From: Shewanella sediminis HAW-EB3
Lineage (GTDB): Bacteria > Pseudomonadota > Gammaproteobacteria > Enterobacterales > Shewanellaceae
Reading direction: 5' to 3'
Length of the DNA stretch: 64,000 nucleotides
Assembly: GCF_000018025.1 (NCBI RefSeq)
Contig: NC_009831.1
Location: forward strand, 4,030,001-4,094,000
The position numbers and the translations under genes are program-made. Below the pieces are notes generated by a model, which was not told where the DNA came from, did not search any database, and saw only the letters and a list, made by a program, of their open reading frames with translations. Shown in pieces: positions 38,820 through 47,995 of this stretch. Each line of letters begins with the position of its first letter. Position 1 is the first letter of the stretch.

Positions 38820-40082
38820 CTATTCTGACAGCTCAACAAAACCATTTAATACCATCTGATTCTGTCCTTTCGCCTGCGCTTGCTGCAAGGCTTCATCTGA
38901 CTGTTCAAGGCATTGATGGACCGATGATTGCTCAGAAATAATGGTGCCACCGATGCAAATTGAACACTTAATTTCTCTCTCTTCAAAAGCAAATGAGTGC
39001 TTACTCACACTCTCTTTAAATGCTAATAAGCACTGCTCGTTTTTAGAAAAATCTTCCCCAGAGAGTAAACAGCCAAATTCCGCTCCGCCAAATCTTGCAA
39101 GTAATTGCCCATTAAAATGACAACTTAACAACCTGGAAAATTCAATTAACACCTGATCCCCCGCGCTATGGCCGAAGTCATCATTAATGGTCATAAAATC
39201 ATCCACATGAAAAAGGGCCAAAATATAATTGTCATGGCTATCCAGGATCTCTGCAAACAGCTCATCGAACTGATCGATGAAATAACGTCGATTCGATAAA
39301 GAGGTCAGATAGTCGACATTGGCAGCCATTTTGATCTCTTCAATATAATGTAACTGCTCAATGTTTTTAAAAATGCGGCAATAAAACTCCTCAGGACAGA
39401 AAGGCTTCTTCAAGTAATCATCGGCGCCACTTTTTATGAAGCGAGCCGATTGGTAAACTTTGTCGATCCCCGAATACCCGATAATAATTAAATCTCTGTC
39501 AGTAAACCGTTTACGAATTGCCTGAACCAGCTCAATACCCGTCATTTCAGGCATCTCCTGGTCGGTAATTAATAGCTTTATCTCAGCATTTTCTTTCAGG
39601 AGTTGTAACGCTTTAACGCCGTTAGCAGCCTCAAAAACGGTAAAGTTTCTCCGTTTTAAAAGGCTACAAACATAACTTCTCACCGAAAGTGAATCATCGA
39701 CCACTAATACGCTGGTTTTGTGGTTAACTAATTGACCATGCAGGACTCTTAACAGGTAATGGTAAGCTTGAGAACTTTCTTTGGTGATGTAATCGATGAT
39801 GGGTAAGTTCAATAGTGTCTGGTGTATCTTATCATTCATCCTGCCAGTCATGACCACGCTCGGAATGCCATGATCCAGCACGTAGGGAATGACCTCCCCC
39901 TCAGGGGCATCAGGAAGACCATAATCGACGGTCGCAACGAAGAACTCCTGATGACTAACCAGAAGCTTTTTTACTTCAGAAAAAGAGTGTGCAGTTGTGA
40001 CCTGAAATCCTAACGACTTACCTATGTGTTCGATAACAGATGCAATCGCTTTATTGTCCTCAATGACCAGCATTCCTTTCAC
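38820..40082 (-). CDS. Response regulator REC-REC-GGDEF with degenerate cyclase site
   Basis: 420 residues: receiver 1 (1-115; Asp53, Thr79, Lys101), receiver 2 (123-240; VLVVDDS, Asp174 in LLITDQEMPEM, KKPF), and a GGDEF domain (255-415). The signature is FGGAEF at 331-336, so the third-position acid is Ala, and the upstream metal aspartate is His (FHVDDF, His292). The guanine-binding Asn300 and Asp309 remain. By comparison with PleD both metal ligands are lost, so diguanylate cyclase activity is doubtful. No partner histidine kinase is adjacent. Confidence 0.88.
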   Translation of the reverse strand: MKGMLVIEDNKAIASVIEHIGKSLGFQVTTAHSFSEVKKLLVSHQEFFVATVDYGLPDAPEGEVIPYVLDHGIPSVVMTGRMNDKIHQTLLNLPIIDYITKESSQAYHYLLRVLHGQLVNHKTSVLVVDDSLSVRSYVCSLLKRRNFTVFEAANGVKALQLLKENAEIKLLITDQEMPEMTGIELVQAIRKRFTDRDLIIIGYSGIDKVYQSARFIKSGADDYLKKPFCPEEFYCRIFKNIEQLHYIEEIKMAANVDYLTSLSNRRYFIDQFDELFAEILDSHDNYILALFHVDDFMTINDDFGHSAGDQVLIEFSRLLSCHFNGQLLARFGGAEFGCLLSGEDFSKNEQCLLAFKESVSKHSFAFEEREIKCSICIGGTIISEQSSVHQCLEQSDEALQQAQAKGQNQMVLNGFVELSE

Positions 40083-40135
40083 TGTCTCGCTCCCTGAAAA
40101 CCTTTACCTCGTGTCTATGAACTAACAATAAATAT

Positions 40136-40169
40136 AGCCTAAAACCAAACGATGACTTGGTTTTAGGCT
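40136..40169. terminator. Hairpin between acyl-CoA dehydrogenase and response regulator genes
   Basis: AGCCTAAAACCAA and TTGGTTTTAGGCT form a perfect 13-bp stem with an 8-base loop, downstream of the acyl-CoA dehydrogenase stop. The T tract on the minus strand is weak. Confidence 0.6.
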
Positions 40170-40226
40170 TCTCACGAAAAATATTACCTCAATAACCTTA
40201 GGCTGCAGAGACGAACAGGAATAAGT

Positions 40227-42029
40227 TTACGGGTTCATCTCATATTGATCTTTCATGGTATAAACGTAGTTTTCCCACACACGGGTATTACGCGCCTCAT
40301 CGACGGCCGGACGCTTAATCATTCGATTACATATCATCTGTTGAACACGGGTAGCGCTGCCTTTTTGACTCAGTTGCAGCGCAAATTTTGAAAAGTCACG
40401 CACCATAAAATCGAAAATCTGCTCTATTAGATCATCCTCTATCCATTTTATCTTCGCATTTTCTAAAATAAGCTGACCATAAACCACAAGCGTGAAGAGT
40501 TCGCCCAAGATCAGCAGAAAATCGAAATCTTTGCTCTGTTCCTTACTCGGTTTGGCTGCCATCAGCAGTATTTTTAATAACCGGATCTGCTTTTTGAAGA
40601 TATTTACATTAGGCAGGTTTACGCCATTATAGACTTTACGGTAATCATGGAATTGAGTCTTACCCAGCCCCTTAGTCGCTCCCTGGTTAAACAGAAATGT
40701 ATCATTGACCGGTTCATCCATCGTCGGAGTCTCAGGATACTCGGCAGGCTTAAAGAAGTAATTGGCCATAAATTTCAAGATGAGTGCCATATTAACGTGA
40801 ACAGTCCCTTCAAGCTTTGGCAATGCCCGAATATCTCTCACCGCCATCTCGAAATACATGTTCTTCTCAAACCCTTTAGCGGCCATGACATCCCAAAGTT
40901 CGTTAATCACCTCCTCCCCTTGCGTGGTGACTTTCATCTTAACCATAGGGGTGAATAAGAGGTAACGGCGATCATCCGGGTTGGCACAACGCATGTAATC
41001 AACACCCCGCTGGGCAAACAATTTCATAGCACTAAGACGGGCATAGGAGTCGATAAACAACTGCTTAATATGGAAGAAATCGGTAACGTAATGATCGAAC
41101 AGTCGTCTATGGGATGCGTGGTTTATCGCTTCGAAATAAGCATGTGAACAGATACCAATTGAAGCCCACCCCAGATTAAACTTGCCCACATTGACGGTAT
41201 TGAGCGCCATATCCCATGCATCACGGCCAGTCGCTAAGACATCCGCTTTAGCGACCGGATAATTATTGAGACGATATTCGGCGACATAATTTTGAGAGTT
41301 AACGACGTTTTGCACTAACTCATAATTTGGATGCTGAGAGTCGGCGACGAAGAAAACATACTCATCGGTGTCCGTGAGCTTACCAAAGGTTGACACCAAT
41401 GCCGCCTTATTGCCGTTACCGATATAATATTTACTGCCGCTGGCCAGATAGGAGCCGTCATCTTGCCGGGTGAGACACATATCGGTGGAGTAGATATCGG
41501 CGCCGTGTTCTTTTTCAGACAGGCCAAACGCGAAGATCCCCCCCTCATCTAACAGTTGTGCCGCACGTTGTTTTGCCTCTTCATTGTTACTTATCCAGAT
41601 AGGCCCTAAACCGAGTATCGAGACCTGCCAGGTATACCAATGAGCCAAGCCGTAGAAGCCTAATACTTCGTTGAGCGCACAGTTACGAAAGGTGTCCCAA
41701 CGGACCCCTTCGCCTCCGTAGCCTTCGGGGGTCAGGAATGTGGCAAACAGCTGCTCTTTCTTCTCGAACTCGAGAAAATCGGCATACCAGGTTCGCTCAT
41801 GGTCATCGGTTTTGAGTTTAGCCTTTCCCCTACTCTCAAAAAACGCAATCGTCTTTTTAATCAAGGCTTTTGAACGGGGATCCAGATGGTCATAACTTTC
41901 AAGCTTTGGATTCAGGATAAGGGTTCGTCTCCCCACACTTCCATTCGAAGCAGGAACCGGAGGTGTGGAAGAGGGGTCAGGTTCGGCCTTGCTGGCTTGA
42001 CTGTTTTTGATGGGTTCAGCCTGTTTCAT
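40227..42029 (-). CDS. Acyl-CoA dehydrogenase family protein (600 aa)
   Basis: Flavin-dependent acyl-CoA dehydrogenase, larger than the usual 380-residue type. The N-terminal 35 residues are low-complexity (Ser, Pro, Ala). The core has AFGLSEKEHGADIYSTD and GSKYYIGNGNKAALVSTFGK, typical of the flavin and substrate region, and a C-terminal extension of about 150 residues (from about residue 445). It dehydrogenates an acyl-CoA in beta-oxidation or a related route; the chain length is unknown. The catalytic Glu cannot be placed with certainty. Upstream lies the HypX-like gene, separated by 267 bases with an inverted repeat. Confidence 0.85.
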   Translation of the reverse strand: MKQAEPIKNSQASKAEPDPSSTPPVPASNGSVGRRTLILNPKLESYDHLDPRSKALIKKTIAFFESRGKAKLKTDDHERTWYADFLEFEKKEQLFATFLTPEGYGGEGVRWDTFRNCALNEVLGFYGLAHWYTWQVSILGLGPIWISNNEEAKQRAAQLLDEGGIFAFGLSEKEHGADIYSTDMCLTRQDDGSYLASGSKYYIGNGNKAALVSTFGKLTDTDEYVFFVADSQHPNYELVQNVVNSQNYVAEYRLNNYPVAKADVLATGRDAWDMALNTVNVGKFNLGWASIGICSHAYFEAINHASHRRLFDHYVTDFFHIKQLFIDSYARLSAMKLFAQRGVDYMRCANPDDRRYLLFTPMVKMKVTTQGEEVINELWDVMAAKGFEKNMYFEMAVRDIRALPKLEGTVHVNMALILKFMANYFFKPAEYPETPTMDEPVNDTFLFNQGATKGLGKTQFHDYRKVYNGVNLPNVNIFKKQIRLLKILLMAAKPSKEQSKDFDFLLILGELFTLVVYGQLILENAKIKWIEDDLIEQIFDFMVRDFSKFALQLSQKGSATRVQQMICNRMIKRPAVDEARNTRVWENYVYTMKDQYEMNP

Positions 42030-42262
42030 ATTGCGTGCTCTCAGTTGCTTTTATCTGCTTGATAAGCAGAGAGAAAATTACTTATGTCACCAATGACCAC
42101 AGGATAGCGTTCCCCTGAAAGATGGGGGATGAGACTCATCATTCACACCCGAAAGCGCAACAATAAAAACAACCACCCAACATGGCCTTAACAACATATC
42201 GTACCATCTAGCCTCTTTCGACCAAGAGAGAGAACCCGGAACTGTGAGGCACATTGCCTTAA

Positions 42263-42306
42263 ATCCGTTTAATACCGACTATTGACCCTATCGATGTTAA
42301 ACGGAT
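42263..42306. repeat. Inverted repeat overlapping the hypX stop codon
   Basis: ATCCGTTTAA (42263-42272) and TTAAACGGAT (42297-42306) are perfect 10-bp complements with a 24-base loop. The right arm contains the stop codon of the HypX-like gene. It may act as a transcript end, though there is no long T run. Confidence 0.55.
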
Positions 42307-44063
42307 ACTGAACTTGTCTTTATTTCCGGTTTGTTGCTGTCATATTTAAGGTGGGCAGGCGTCTTTCCACAACTGACTTTATAGACAAAATTATAGCGCT
42401 TGGCGTGGTATTGTGAGCCTTCTCCCCAGAAGCACAGCTCCATCTGAAGTAACTCCTCTTGACGGTATGCCGCCAGCGGCTTCTCTGCCTCATCCCTGTC
42501 CCGCCTTTGGAGCTTATTTGCCAGCAGTTGCTCAAATTGATAATCGGCAGCAATATCGGTGACATGCTTGTTGAGCTCAAACTGGTAGGCGGTGAAATCA
42601 CCTGGGAAAATTGCATCGAGAAAACCGATATTGGCAGCGGCTTGAGCTCCTAAAGGTAAGCAAGATTCGGTCAACTCTGCCGCCTTCTCCATGCCGACTC
42701 TATTAGGAAGTGTATAGGTCCAATACTCGGAGCCATATAACCCCATCCCTTTGTAGTGCGGGTTAAGCACGACACCGTCGCGGGCAAAAATATAATCACA
42801 GGCTAAGGCCATCATCGCGCCACCGGCACCGGCATTATTTCGAACCGCTGCGACGGTGATCTTGTTGCGTGTTTCCAGTATGGCTTCAATGAGATCATCT
42901 ATAGCATTGATATTTAACCAGGATGATTCGGCTTTATCTTCTGACGCCTCAATATGATTGAGATGAATACCATTAGAGAAGAAGTCATCCCCTCCCATAA
43001 GCACTAAGACCCGGGTATCCCGTACGAGTGCCGCTTTATAGGCCTTGAGCAGGCGATAACATTGCTCGGTACCCATGGCACCATTGTGAAAATTAAAATA
43101 CAGATAGCCGACACTTCCCGACTCACTATAAGTTATCTCTGAGAACGTATCTGTATTGTTATCGGGTAAAACCTTCAGACTTAACTCAGGAACAGTGTCG
43201 ACAGCCTCACCCAATACCCAAGTTGCGGGTAATTTAATAAAGGATTGAGACTCTCTCTTTTGTCGTTTCAAATGGCTGATCCACACAGCCCCGTCGATTG
43301 TCGCAACGCAGATAGCACCATGGCGCTGTCCTAAGATCTGTTTAGGTTTATCCCCTTTCAGCGCCCCTTCATTATGAGCACCATAGAGATAAACCGGCAG
43401 GCCACAAAATTCATCCAATACGCCGGGAAAGCTATCTGCGGCGCGAATTTTATCCAGAACGGTTTGAGTGCTGTCTCTGGACCAATCGATCGCTCGCTGA
43501 GGCTGCTTGAGCAGTGGTCGCAGCTCTCCTTTTACATCGGCTCGGGAATAATCTAAGGCTTGGGGCTTAAACCTCGAACTTAACGGGTTTGATTGGAGAG
43601 CATCCGTTCGTAGCTTAAACAGCTCGATTATCTCATCAACCAGATGAGCGGCCATCTCAGTCACTTCCTGACGGTAGAGGCTCGCTTTGGAAGCCGCTCG
43701 CATAGGGAAGTTCCCCGTCGACCAGATATCTCCGGCGTCCATTTCGCTATCGGCTTGTAATGCGGTCACCCCCCACTCACTTTCACGATTTAAGATGGCC
43801 CAGTCCAGCGATGATGGGCCACGATCGCCGGAGATCCCCGGGTGAATGATGATGCAAAGATGTTTATTCCAGATATCCTCTGGGATCCGCTGTTTTAGAA
43901 ACGGGCAGAGAATGATATCCGGACGAAATACGCTGACAGTGTCACGAACCTCATCATCACAGCCGGCAAATATCACTCTCACTTCATGACTCTGAAGCCT
44001 GAGCTGCTCAAATACACGCTGAGTTAATCCATTAAATGCCGTTACCAATAACAAGATTCGCAT
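42297..44063 (-). CDS. hypX: HypX/HoxX-like formyltransferase-enoyl-CoA hydratase fusion
   Basis: 588 residues in two parts. The N-terminal half is a formyl-tetrahydrofolate hydrolase/transferase fold with IIIHPGISGDRGPSSLDWAI (residues 71-90) and SEMDAGDIW. The C-terminal half is a crotonase fold with GGDDFFSNGIHLN, NAGAGGAMMALACDY and the strongly HypX-like VVLNPHYKGMGLYGSEYWTY. In Aquifex and Ralstonia this protein makes the CO ligand of the [NiFe]-hydrogenase from formyl-THF via formyl-CoA. No hydrogenase or hyp gene lies in the window, so the gene is either a distant maturation factor or works in another one-carbon route. Confidence 0.82.
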   Translation of the reverse strand: MRILLLVTAFNGLTQRVFEQLRLQSHEVRVIFAGCDDEVRDTVSVFRPDIILCPFLKQRIPEDIWNKHLCIIIHPGISGDRGPSSLDWAILNRESEWGVTALQADSEMDAGDIWSTGNFPMRAASKASLYRQEVTEMAAHLVDEIIELFKLRTDALQSNPLSSRFKPQALDYSRADVKGELRPLLKQPQRAIDWSRDSTQTVLDKIRAADSFPGVLDEFCGLPVYLYGAHNEGALKGDKPKQILGQRHGAICVATIDGAVWISHLKRQKRESQSFIKLPATWVLGEAVDTVPELSLKVLPDNNTDTFSEITYSESGSVGYLYFNFHNGAMGTEQCYRLLKAYKAALVRDTRVLVLMGGDDFFSNGIHLNHIEASEDKAESSWLNINAIDDLIEAILETRNKITVAAVRNNAGAGGAMMALACDYIFARDGVVLNPHYKGMGLYGSEYWTYTLPNRVGMEKAAELTESCLPLGAQAAANIGFLDAIFPGDFTAYQFELNKHVTDIAADYQFEQLLANKLQRRDRDEAEKPLAAYRQEELLQMELCFWGEGSQYHAKRYNFVYKVSCGKTPAHLKYDSNKPEIKTSSVSV

Positions 44064-44108
44064 AAAGTTCCTAACTTAACTCCCAACTTAGAGAATGAAG
44101 ATAATAAA

Positions 44109-44131
44109 AACGGAACCAAAGGGTTCCGTTA
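44109..44131 (-). terminator. Terminator of ubiT
   Basis: AACGGAACC and GGTTCCGTT with a 4-base loop; on the minus strand the stem is followed by TTTTTATT, 16 bases after the ubiT stop. Confidence 0.75.
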
Positions 44132-44146
44132 TTTTACAAATACAAA

Positions 44147-44659
44147 TTACGCCGTTTCAGGGTTTGCCTTGAGCTGTAACTGCTGAATAAGCTGCGCCAA
44201 CTTCTCGATGCTGTGCCTTATCGGAGAGGGCATGGTATCGAATTCAATACTGAGCAGTAGGTTTTTGATCTCAAGCCCCAGCTCGGTGTCACCTTCGATA
44301 GATAGCTTACGCTGGAAAAACAATGTGTCGGGATCTTCTTTACCTGCCGCGATCAATAGCAACTCTTTAGATTGACCGGTAAATGTCACTTCGGCATTTG
44401 TTGGTTGACGAACCTGCCAGCGGCCATCGAAGCTGACCTCAAACTCGAGCCCCATATCTTCGACATGTATGGCGACCCAACTATCCTGCAGAAAATCCAG
44501 CTCCTCATCTTCTGCTTGCTGAGCGAGCAGTAAACCGAGTAACCGCTCCAGAACATCCGCCTTTAATCGAAAAGGCACTAAGGCTAATGGTCTCCGAACA
44601 AGCTTGGGGCCCAGCTCTAACAGCTGACTGGCTACATTACCCAGAAGTGGTTTTTGCAT
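44147..44659 (-). CDS. ubiT: SCP2-domain ubiquinone biosynthesis protein UbiT
   Basis: Lipid-binding accessory protein of oxygen-independent ubiquinone synthesis. 170 residues from the ATG at 44659, which has AGGAG 10 bases upstream; a start at 44680 adds seven. It matches E. coli UbiT in VPFRLKADVLERLLGLLL, WVAIHVEDMGLEFEV and particularly AAGKEDPDTLFFQRKLSIEGDTELGL. Divergent from ubiU-ubiV across a region with an FNR-like box, so all three genes probably respond to anaerobiosis. Confidence 0.9.
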   Translation of the reverse strand: MQKPLLGNVASQLLELGPKLVRRPLALVPFRLKADVLERLLGLLLAQQAEDEELDFLQDSWVAIHVEDMGLEFEVSFDGRWQVRQPTNAEVTFTGQSKELLLIAAGKEDPDTLFFQRKLSIEGDTELGLEIKNLLLSIEFDTMPSPIRHSIEKLAQLIQQLQLKANPETA

Positions 44660-44754
44660 TTCGATCGCGCTCCTTAACATAGGAAGTGATTTCTCTACCT
44701 ACAACAGGAGAGTAAAAAAGAAAATAATTTTACCCAAAATTTATGATCGCAAAC

Positions 44755-44768
44755 ATGTTTTATATCAA
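44755..44768 (+). promoter_or_regulatory. FNR/EtrA-like site in the ubiT-ubiU intergenic region
   Basis: ATGTTTTATATCAA matches TTGAT-N4-ATCAA at 8 of 10 positions. A TAAACT -10-like element at 44791-44796 would give a start near 44803 with the box centred at about -41.5, the classic class II activation position for ubiUV. Confidence 0.55.
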
Positions 44769-44833
44769 GAATTCGATATCCATTCCCTTTTAAACTTCAT
44801 TTTATTATTTTGGGAGTACTTCGGAGCACGAAT

Positions 44834-45835
44834 ATGGAACTGCTGTGTCCAGCAGGTAACCTGGCATCACTAAAAACGGCATTGAATGCCGGTGCCGATG
44901 CCGTCTACTTGGGCTTAAAGGATGATACCAACGCCAGATCATTCGCGGGACTGAACTTTACCCCGAAAAAGCTACGAGAAGCGGTACAATTTACCAAGAA
45001 GCAGGGTAAAAAGATCTTCCTCACCATCAATACATTTCCAAAACCGGGTGAGGAGAAGCGTTGGTATGAAGCGGTAGATATTGCAGCCAATACGGGGATC
45101 GATGCCTTGATTGTGGCAGACTTGTCACTGCTCGATTACGCTCATAGCCGCTACCCGCACCTGCCTCTTCATCTATCGGTCCAGGCCAGCGCGACCAACC
45201 TGGGCGCATTGCAGCTCTATAAAGAGGAGTTCAATATCGAGCGCGCCGTTTTACCACGAGTGCTTTCGATGAAACAGGTGAGAGATCTTGCTAAAGTCAC
45301 GCCGGTTGATCTTGAGGTGTTCGCCTTTGGTAGCCTGTGCATCATGGCCGAAGGACGCTGTCATCTTTCATCTTACGTCACGGGTCAGTCCCCGAATACC
45401 GGCGGGTCTTGCTCCCCGGCAAAACATGTACGTTGGCAGGAAGAGGGACAAGACAGATTAACTCGTCTTAACGAGGTATTAATCGATAAGTCAGGCATTG
45501 ATGAACAGATGGGTTACCCCGTCGTCTGTAAGGGGCGCTACATCACAGAAGGTGACAACGCTCCATCACACCTGCTCGAGTCGCCAACCAGCCTTAATAC
45601 CCTGAGCCTACTGCCAGAATTGGCCAAAGCAAATGTCGTATCGTTAAAAATCGAAGGCAGACAACGTAGCCCGGCCTATGTAGAGCAGGTTACGAAAGTA
45701 TGGCGCAACGCCATAGATACCTATCTCAGAGACCCACAAAATTATCAAACGCAAGCAGAGTGGGACAGAGCACTCTCTAAAGTATCCGAAGGGCAGACCA
45801 CAACATTGGGTGCCTATGAGCGTACCTGGCAGTGA
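44834..45835 (+). CDS. ubiU: O2-independent ubiquinone hydroxylation protein UbiU (U32 family)
   Basis: 4Fe-4S protein that with UbiV hydroxylates the ubiquinone ring without oxygen. 333 residues; MELLCPAGNLASLKTALNAGADAVYLG begins at ATG 44834, with GGAG 7 bases upstream. The cluster region is VFAFGSLCIMAEGRCHLSSYV then GGSCSPAKHVRW, and a fourth Cys in VVCKGRY. SLKIEGRQRSPAYVEQ is conserved in U32. The gene is followed by ubiV after 31 bases. Confidence 0.93.
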   Translation: MELLCPAGNLASLKTALNAGADAVYLGLKDDTNARSFAGLNFTPKKLREAVQFTKKQGKKIFLTINTFPKPGEEKRWYEAVDIAANTGIDALIVADLSLLDYAHSRYPHLPLHLSVQASATNLGALQLYKEEFNIERAVLPRVLSMKQVRDLAKVTPVDLEVFAFGSLCIMAEGRCHLSSYVTGQSPNTGGSCSPAKHVRWQEEGQDRLTRLNEVLIDKSGIDEQMGYPVVCKGRYITEGDNAPSHLLESPTSLNTLSLLPELAKANVVSLKIEGRQRSPAYVEQVTKVWRNAIDTYLRDPQNYQTQAEWDRALSKVSEGQTTTLGAYERTWQ

Positions 45836-45866
45836 TAAAATTGGTGTTCGAACACAGGAAGATAAA

Positions 45867-46727
45867 ATGAAAGCATCACTCGGCCCTCTGCTTTATTGCT
45901 GGCCAAAAGAGAAGGTAATGGAGTTTTACAAATCCGTTGCCGATAGTTCGATCCCATTAGTTTATTTGGGCGAAACCATATGCAGTCGACGACGAGAACT
46001 CAAATTTTCTGACTATATGGAAATAGCGAATATGTTGAGAGAGTCGGGTAAAGAGGTCGTTATCTCTACATTGGCCCTACTCGAAGCCCCCTCTGAATAT
46101 AGCGAATTGAAGAAACAGGTCGCTAATGGTGAGTTTATCATCGAAGCCAATGATATGGGGGCCGTTCAGGCTGCCAAGGAAAAAGGCCTGCCCTTTATTT
46201 GCGGACCAACGGTAAATAACTATAATCTGGCCAGCTTAAAAAAACTTCATGCTTGGGGCATGCAGCGATTCGTAATGCCCGTTGAGTTATCAAAAAACTG
46301 GCTAAATACGGTACTTTCGGTCGAGAAACCAGGATTCGAGGTTGAAGTATTCGGACACGGGTATCTGCCTCTTGCACTCTCTGCACGTTGTTTTACAGCC
46401 CGGCATCAAGGGCTGGCAAAGGATAAATGTCAAACCATCTGTCTCTCAAACCCAAAGGGGCTGTTGGCCCAAACTCAGGAATCTCAACCGCTACTGAGAT
46501 TGAACGGTATACAGACACAATCGGCGGCCTGTATCGATCTTTCACCTGAAATTGGTGAGATGGCAAAAATGGGAGTGGATTACTTCAGGGTATCGCCTTC
46601 CGGCATGCAGTGTATTTCGCTTGCGGAGCAGCTTTTTGAAGCCGATGTTTCGGGGCGTGTAGCGAATACAGAAGATCGCTGTAACGGCTACTGGTATCAA
46701 GAGGCTGGCTTTAATAATCTGAGTTAA
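45867..46727 (+). CDS. ubiV: O2-independent ubiquinone hydroxylation protein UbiV (U32 family)
   Basis: Partner of UbiU, 286 residues. The ATG at 45867 has AGGAAGAT upstream; the frame is open 19 codons earlier through the end of ubiU. Signature segments are SLGPLLYCWPKEKVMEFY, ETICSRRRELK (first cluster Cys), and GHGYLPLALSARCFTARH with DKCQTICLSNPKG (the other three). The substrate-side MGVDYFRVSPSG is also typical. Same operon as ubiU. Confidence 0.93.
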   Translation: MKASLGPLLYCWPKEKVMEFYKSVADSSIPLVYLGETICSRRRELKFSDYMEIANMLRESGKEVVISTLALLEAPSEYSELKKQVANGEFIIEANDMGAVQAAKEKGLPFICGPTVNNYNLASLKKLHAWGMQRFVMPVELSKNWLNTVLSVEKPGFEVEVFGHGYLPLALSARCFTARHQGLAKDKCQTICLSNPKGLLAQTQESQPLLRLNGIQTQSAACIDLSPEIGEMAKMGVDYFRVSPSGMQCISLAEQLFEADVSGRVANTEDRCNGYWYQEAGFNNLS

Positions 46728-46754
46728 GTGCAACGTCAAACAAGGCTGTAGGGA

Positions 46755-47483
46755 TTAACTCCTTATGGCCTTGCTCTTCTCACCTTCCTCAACCTGCTTG
46801 ATTTGTGCTTGATTTCTCAGGCTTTGTACCATGCCCATTCCCCAAAGCATAAACAGAGTCAGACTTAACCACTCAAGAGTTGCCGGCCACCAGATATCGG
46901 GTCTGGGTAACTCCATCACCATCTCTTGGTAAAACTGCTTGTCTCCCGCTATCAACCCTAAGTCTATATGGGAAAGCACTAAGAAACATAAGAAGCTGAT
47001 AAAGGTTAATATGCCGGTAACGGCATTCCAGCTCGAGTAAAACAGTCTCCCCTTCATCGATAGGTATACGAGATAGAGAAAAGAGCTAAAACTACCGAAA
47101 TAGAAAAAATACTTAATCGCCATGGTATGCAGATGGTATACGTTGACAGGAAATAATCCGGCTGCCGCAAGTGACATAAACGTTAGTACCAAGGAGAGAA
47201 ATAATGAATAAAGTAGTTTGCTGTCGATCAGTTGAATAGAGAAAAGGCAAAATAAAATCAAACTTAAACTGCCAAAGAAGAGCCCACCATTAATCACCAC
47301 AGCAAAGGTTGAATGCCCATAGTGACCAAGCTCACTGAGAGTATGATTAAAGAAGTTGAAGTTATGGCCTTCAAAGTCTTGAAAGCCTAAGGCGGATAGA
47401 ATAACGCCCATCAAAAGCCCGACAATTCCCAGCGTCCCGAACTTAAACGCAAGACTGGATAGCTTTATACTCTTCTCTATCAT
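46755..47483 (-). CDS. Multi-helix membrane protein, DUF998-like
   Basis: 242 residues, about six hydrophobic helices with short loops and a charged Lys/Glu/Gln C-terminus. The HTLSELGHYGHS motif after helix 1 and the AAGLFPVN segment resemble DUF998 proteins, whose function is unknown. Nothing nearby explains it; it converges on ubiV. The N-terminus has two short basic residues before helix 1 and no signal cleavage site. Confidence 0.65.
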   Translation of the reverse strand: MIEKSIKLSSLAFKFGTLGIVGLLMGVILSALGFQDFEGHNFNFFNHTLSELGHYGHSTFAVVINGGLFFGSLSLILFCLFSIQLIDSKLLYSLFLSLVLTFMSLAAAGLFPVNVYHLHTMAIKYFFYFGSFSSFLYLVYLSMKGRLFYSSWNAVTGILTFISFLCFLVLSHIDLGLIAGDKQFYQEMVMELPRPDIWWPATLEWLSLTLFMLWGMGMVQSLRNQAQIKQVEEGEKSKAIRS

Positions 47484-47995
47484 ATTTCCTTAGTTCACCA
47501 ATACACTAGCCGAATAACATATATGGAATCATGTTCTATTAACGAGGTCTAGCTCAGATTTTTTACAATTATCTTTCAAGAATCGCTTGCCCTCTACTAA
47601 CCTACTTTAATATTGGAATAAAAAACAAGACTCTTTCGGATGATAACAACTGCGGCATGAGAGTTTTTATGCCGCTCCCAAGTCTCCCTCCGCTACACAA
47701 CAGCACCAACCTTTTTCGCGAAACAAGTTTATCCATATGTTTTAACAAGCTATTCACCAAAAAGTACATGGTGCATTATCCCGCCAGTGAGTTACAATAT
47801 AAATACTCAAAAAGATGTAATAACTATTCTCTTTTCGTGGTTAACCTAATCCGCCCAGAGAAACGATTTACATACTGTAATTAAGGGGGTAACCTTGCCA
47901 GCCTTAATTTGAATGGATATTCATAGCATATTTCAAATTGGATGAAATGATAACTTATTGCAATTGTGCCAAACCGACAATTTAGAGTAAAAAAA
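47484..47995. other. About 500-base intergenic region upstream of the YjiH-type permease
   Basis: A/T-rich. A 75-codon plus-strand frame (47657-47884) has no family look, a Cys/Asn/Tyr-rich tail and no ribosome site, so it is not called. An 8-bp inverted repeat AATTAAGG / CCTTAATT (47879-47886 and 47902-47909, 15-base loop) lies about 90 bases before the permease start and may be an operator or leader hairpin. Confidence 0.45.

Noticed and set aside
47657..47884. 75-codon frame in the gap before the YjiH-type gene
   Set aside because: No ribosome site, no family resemblance, and composition typical of random A/T-rich DNA.
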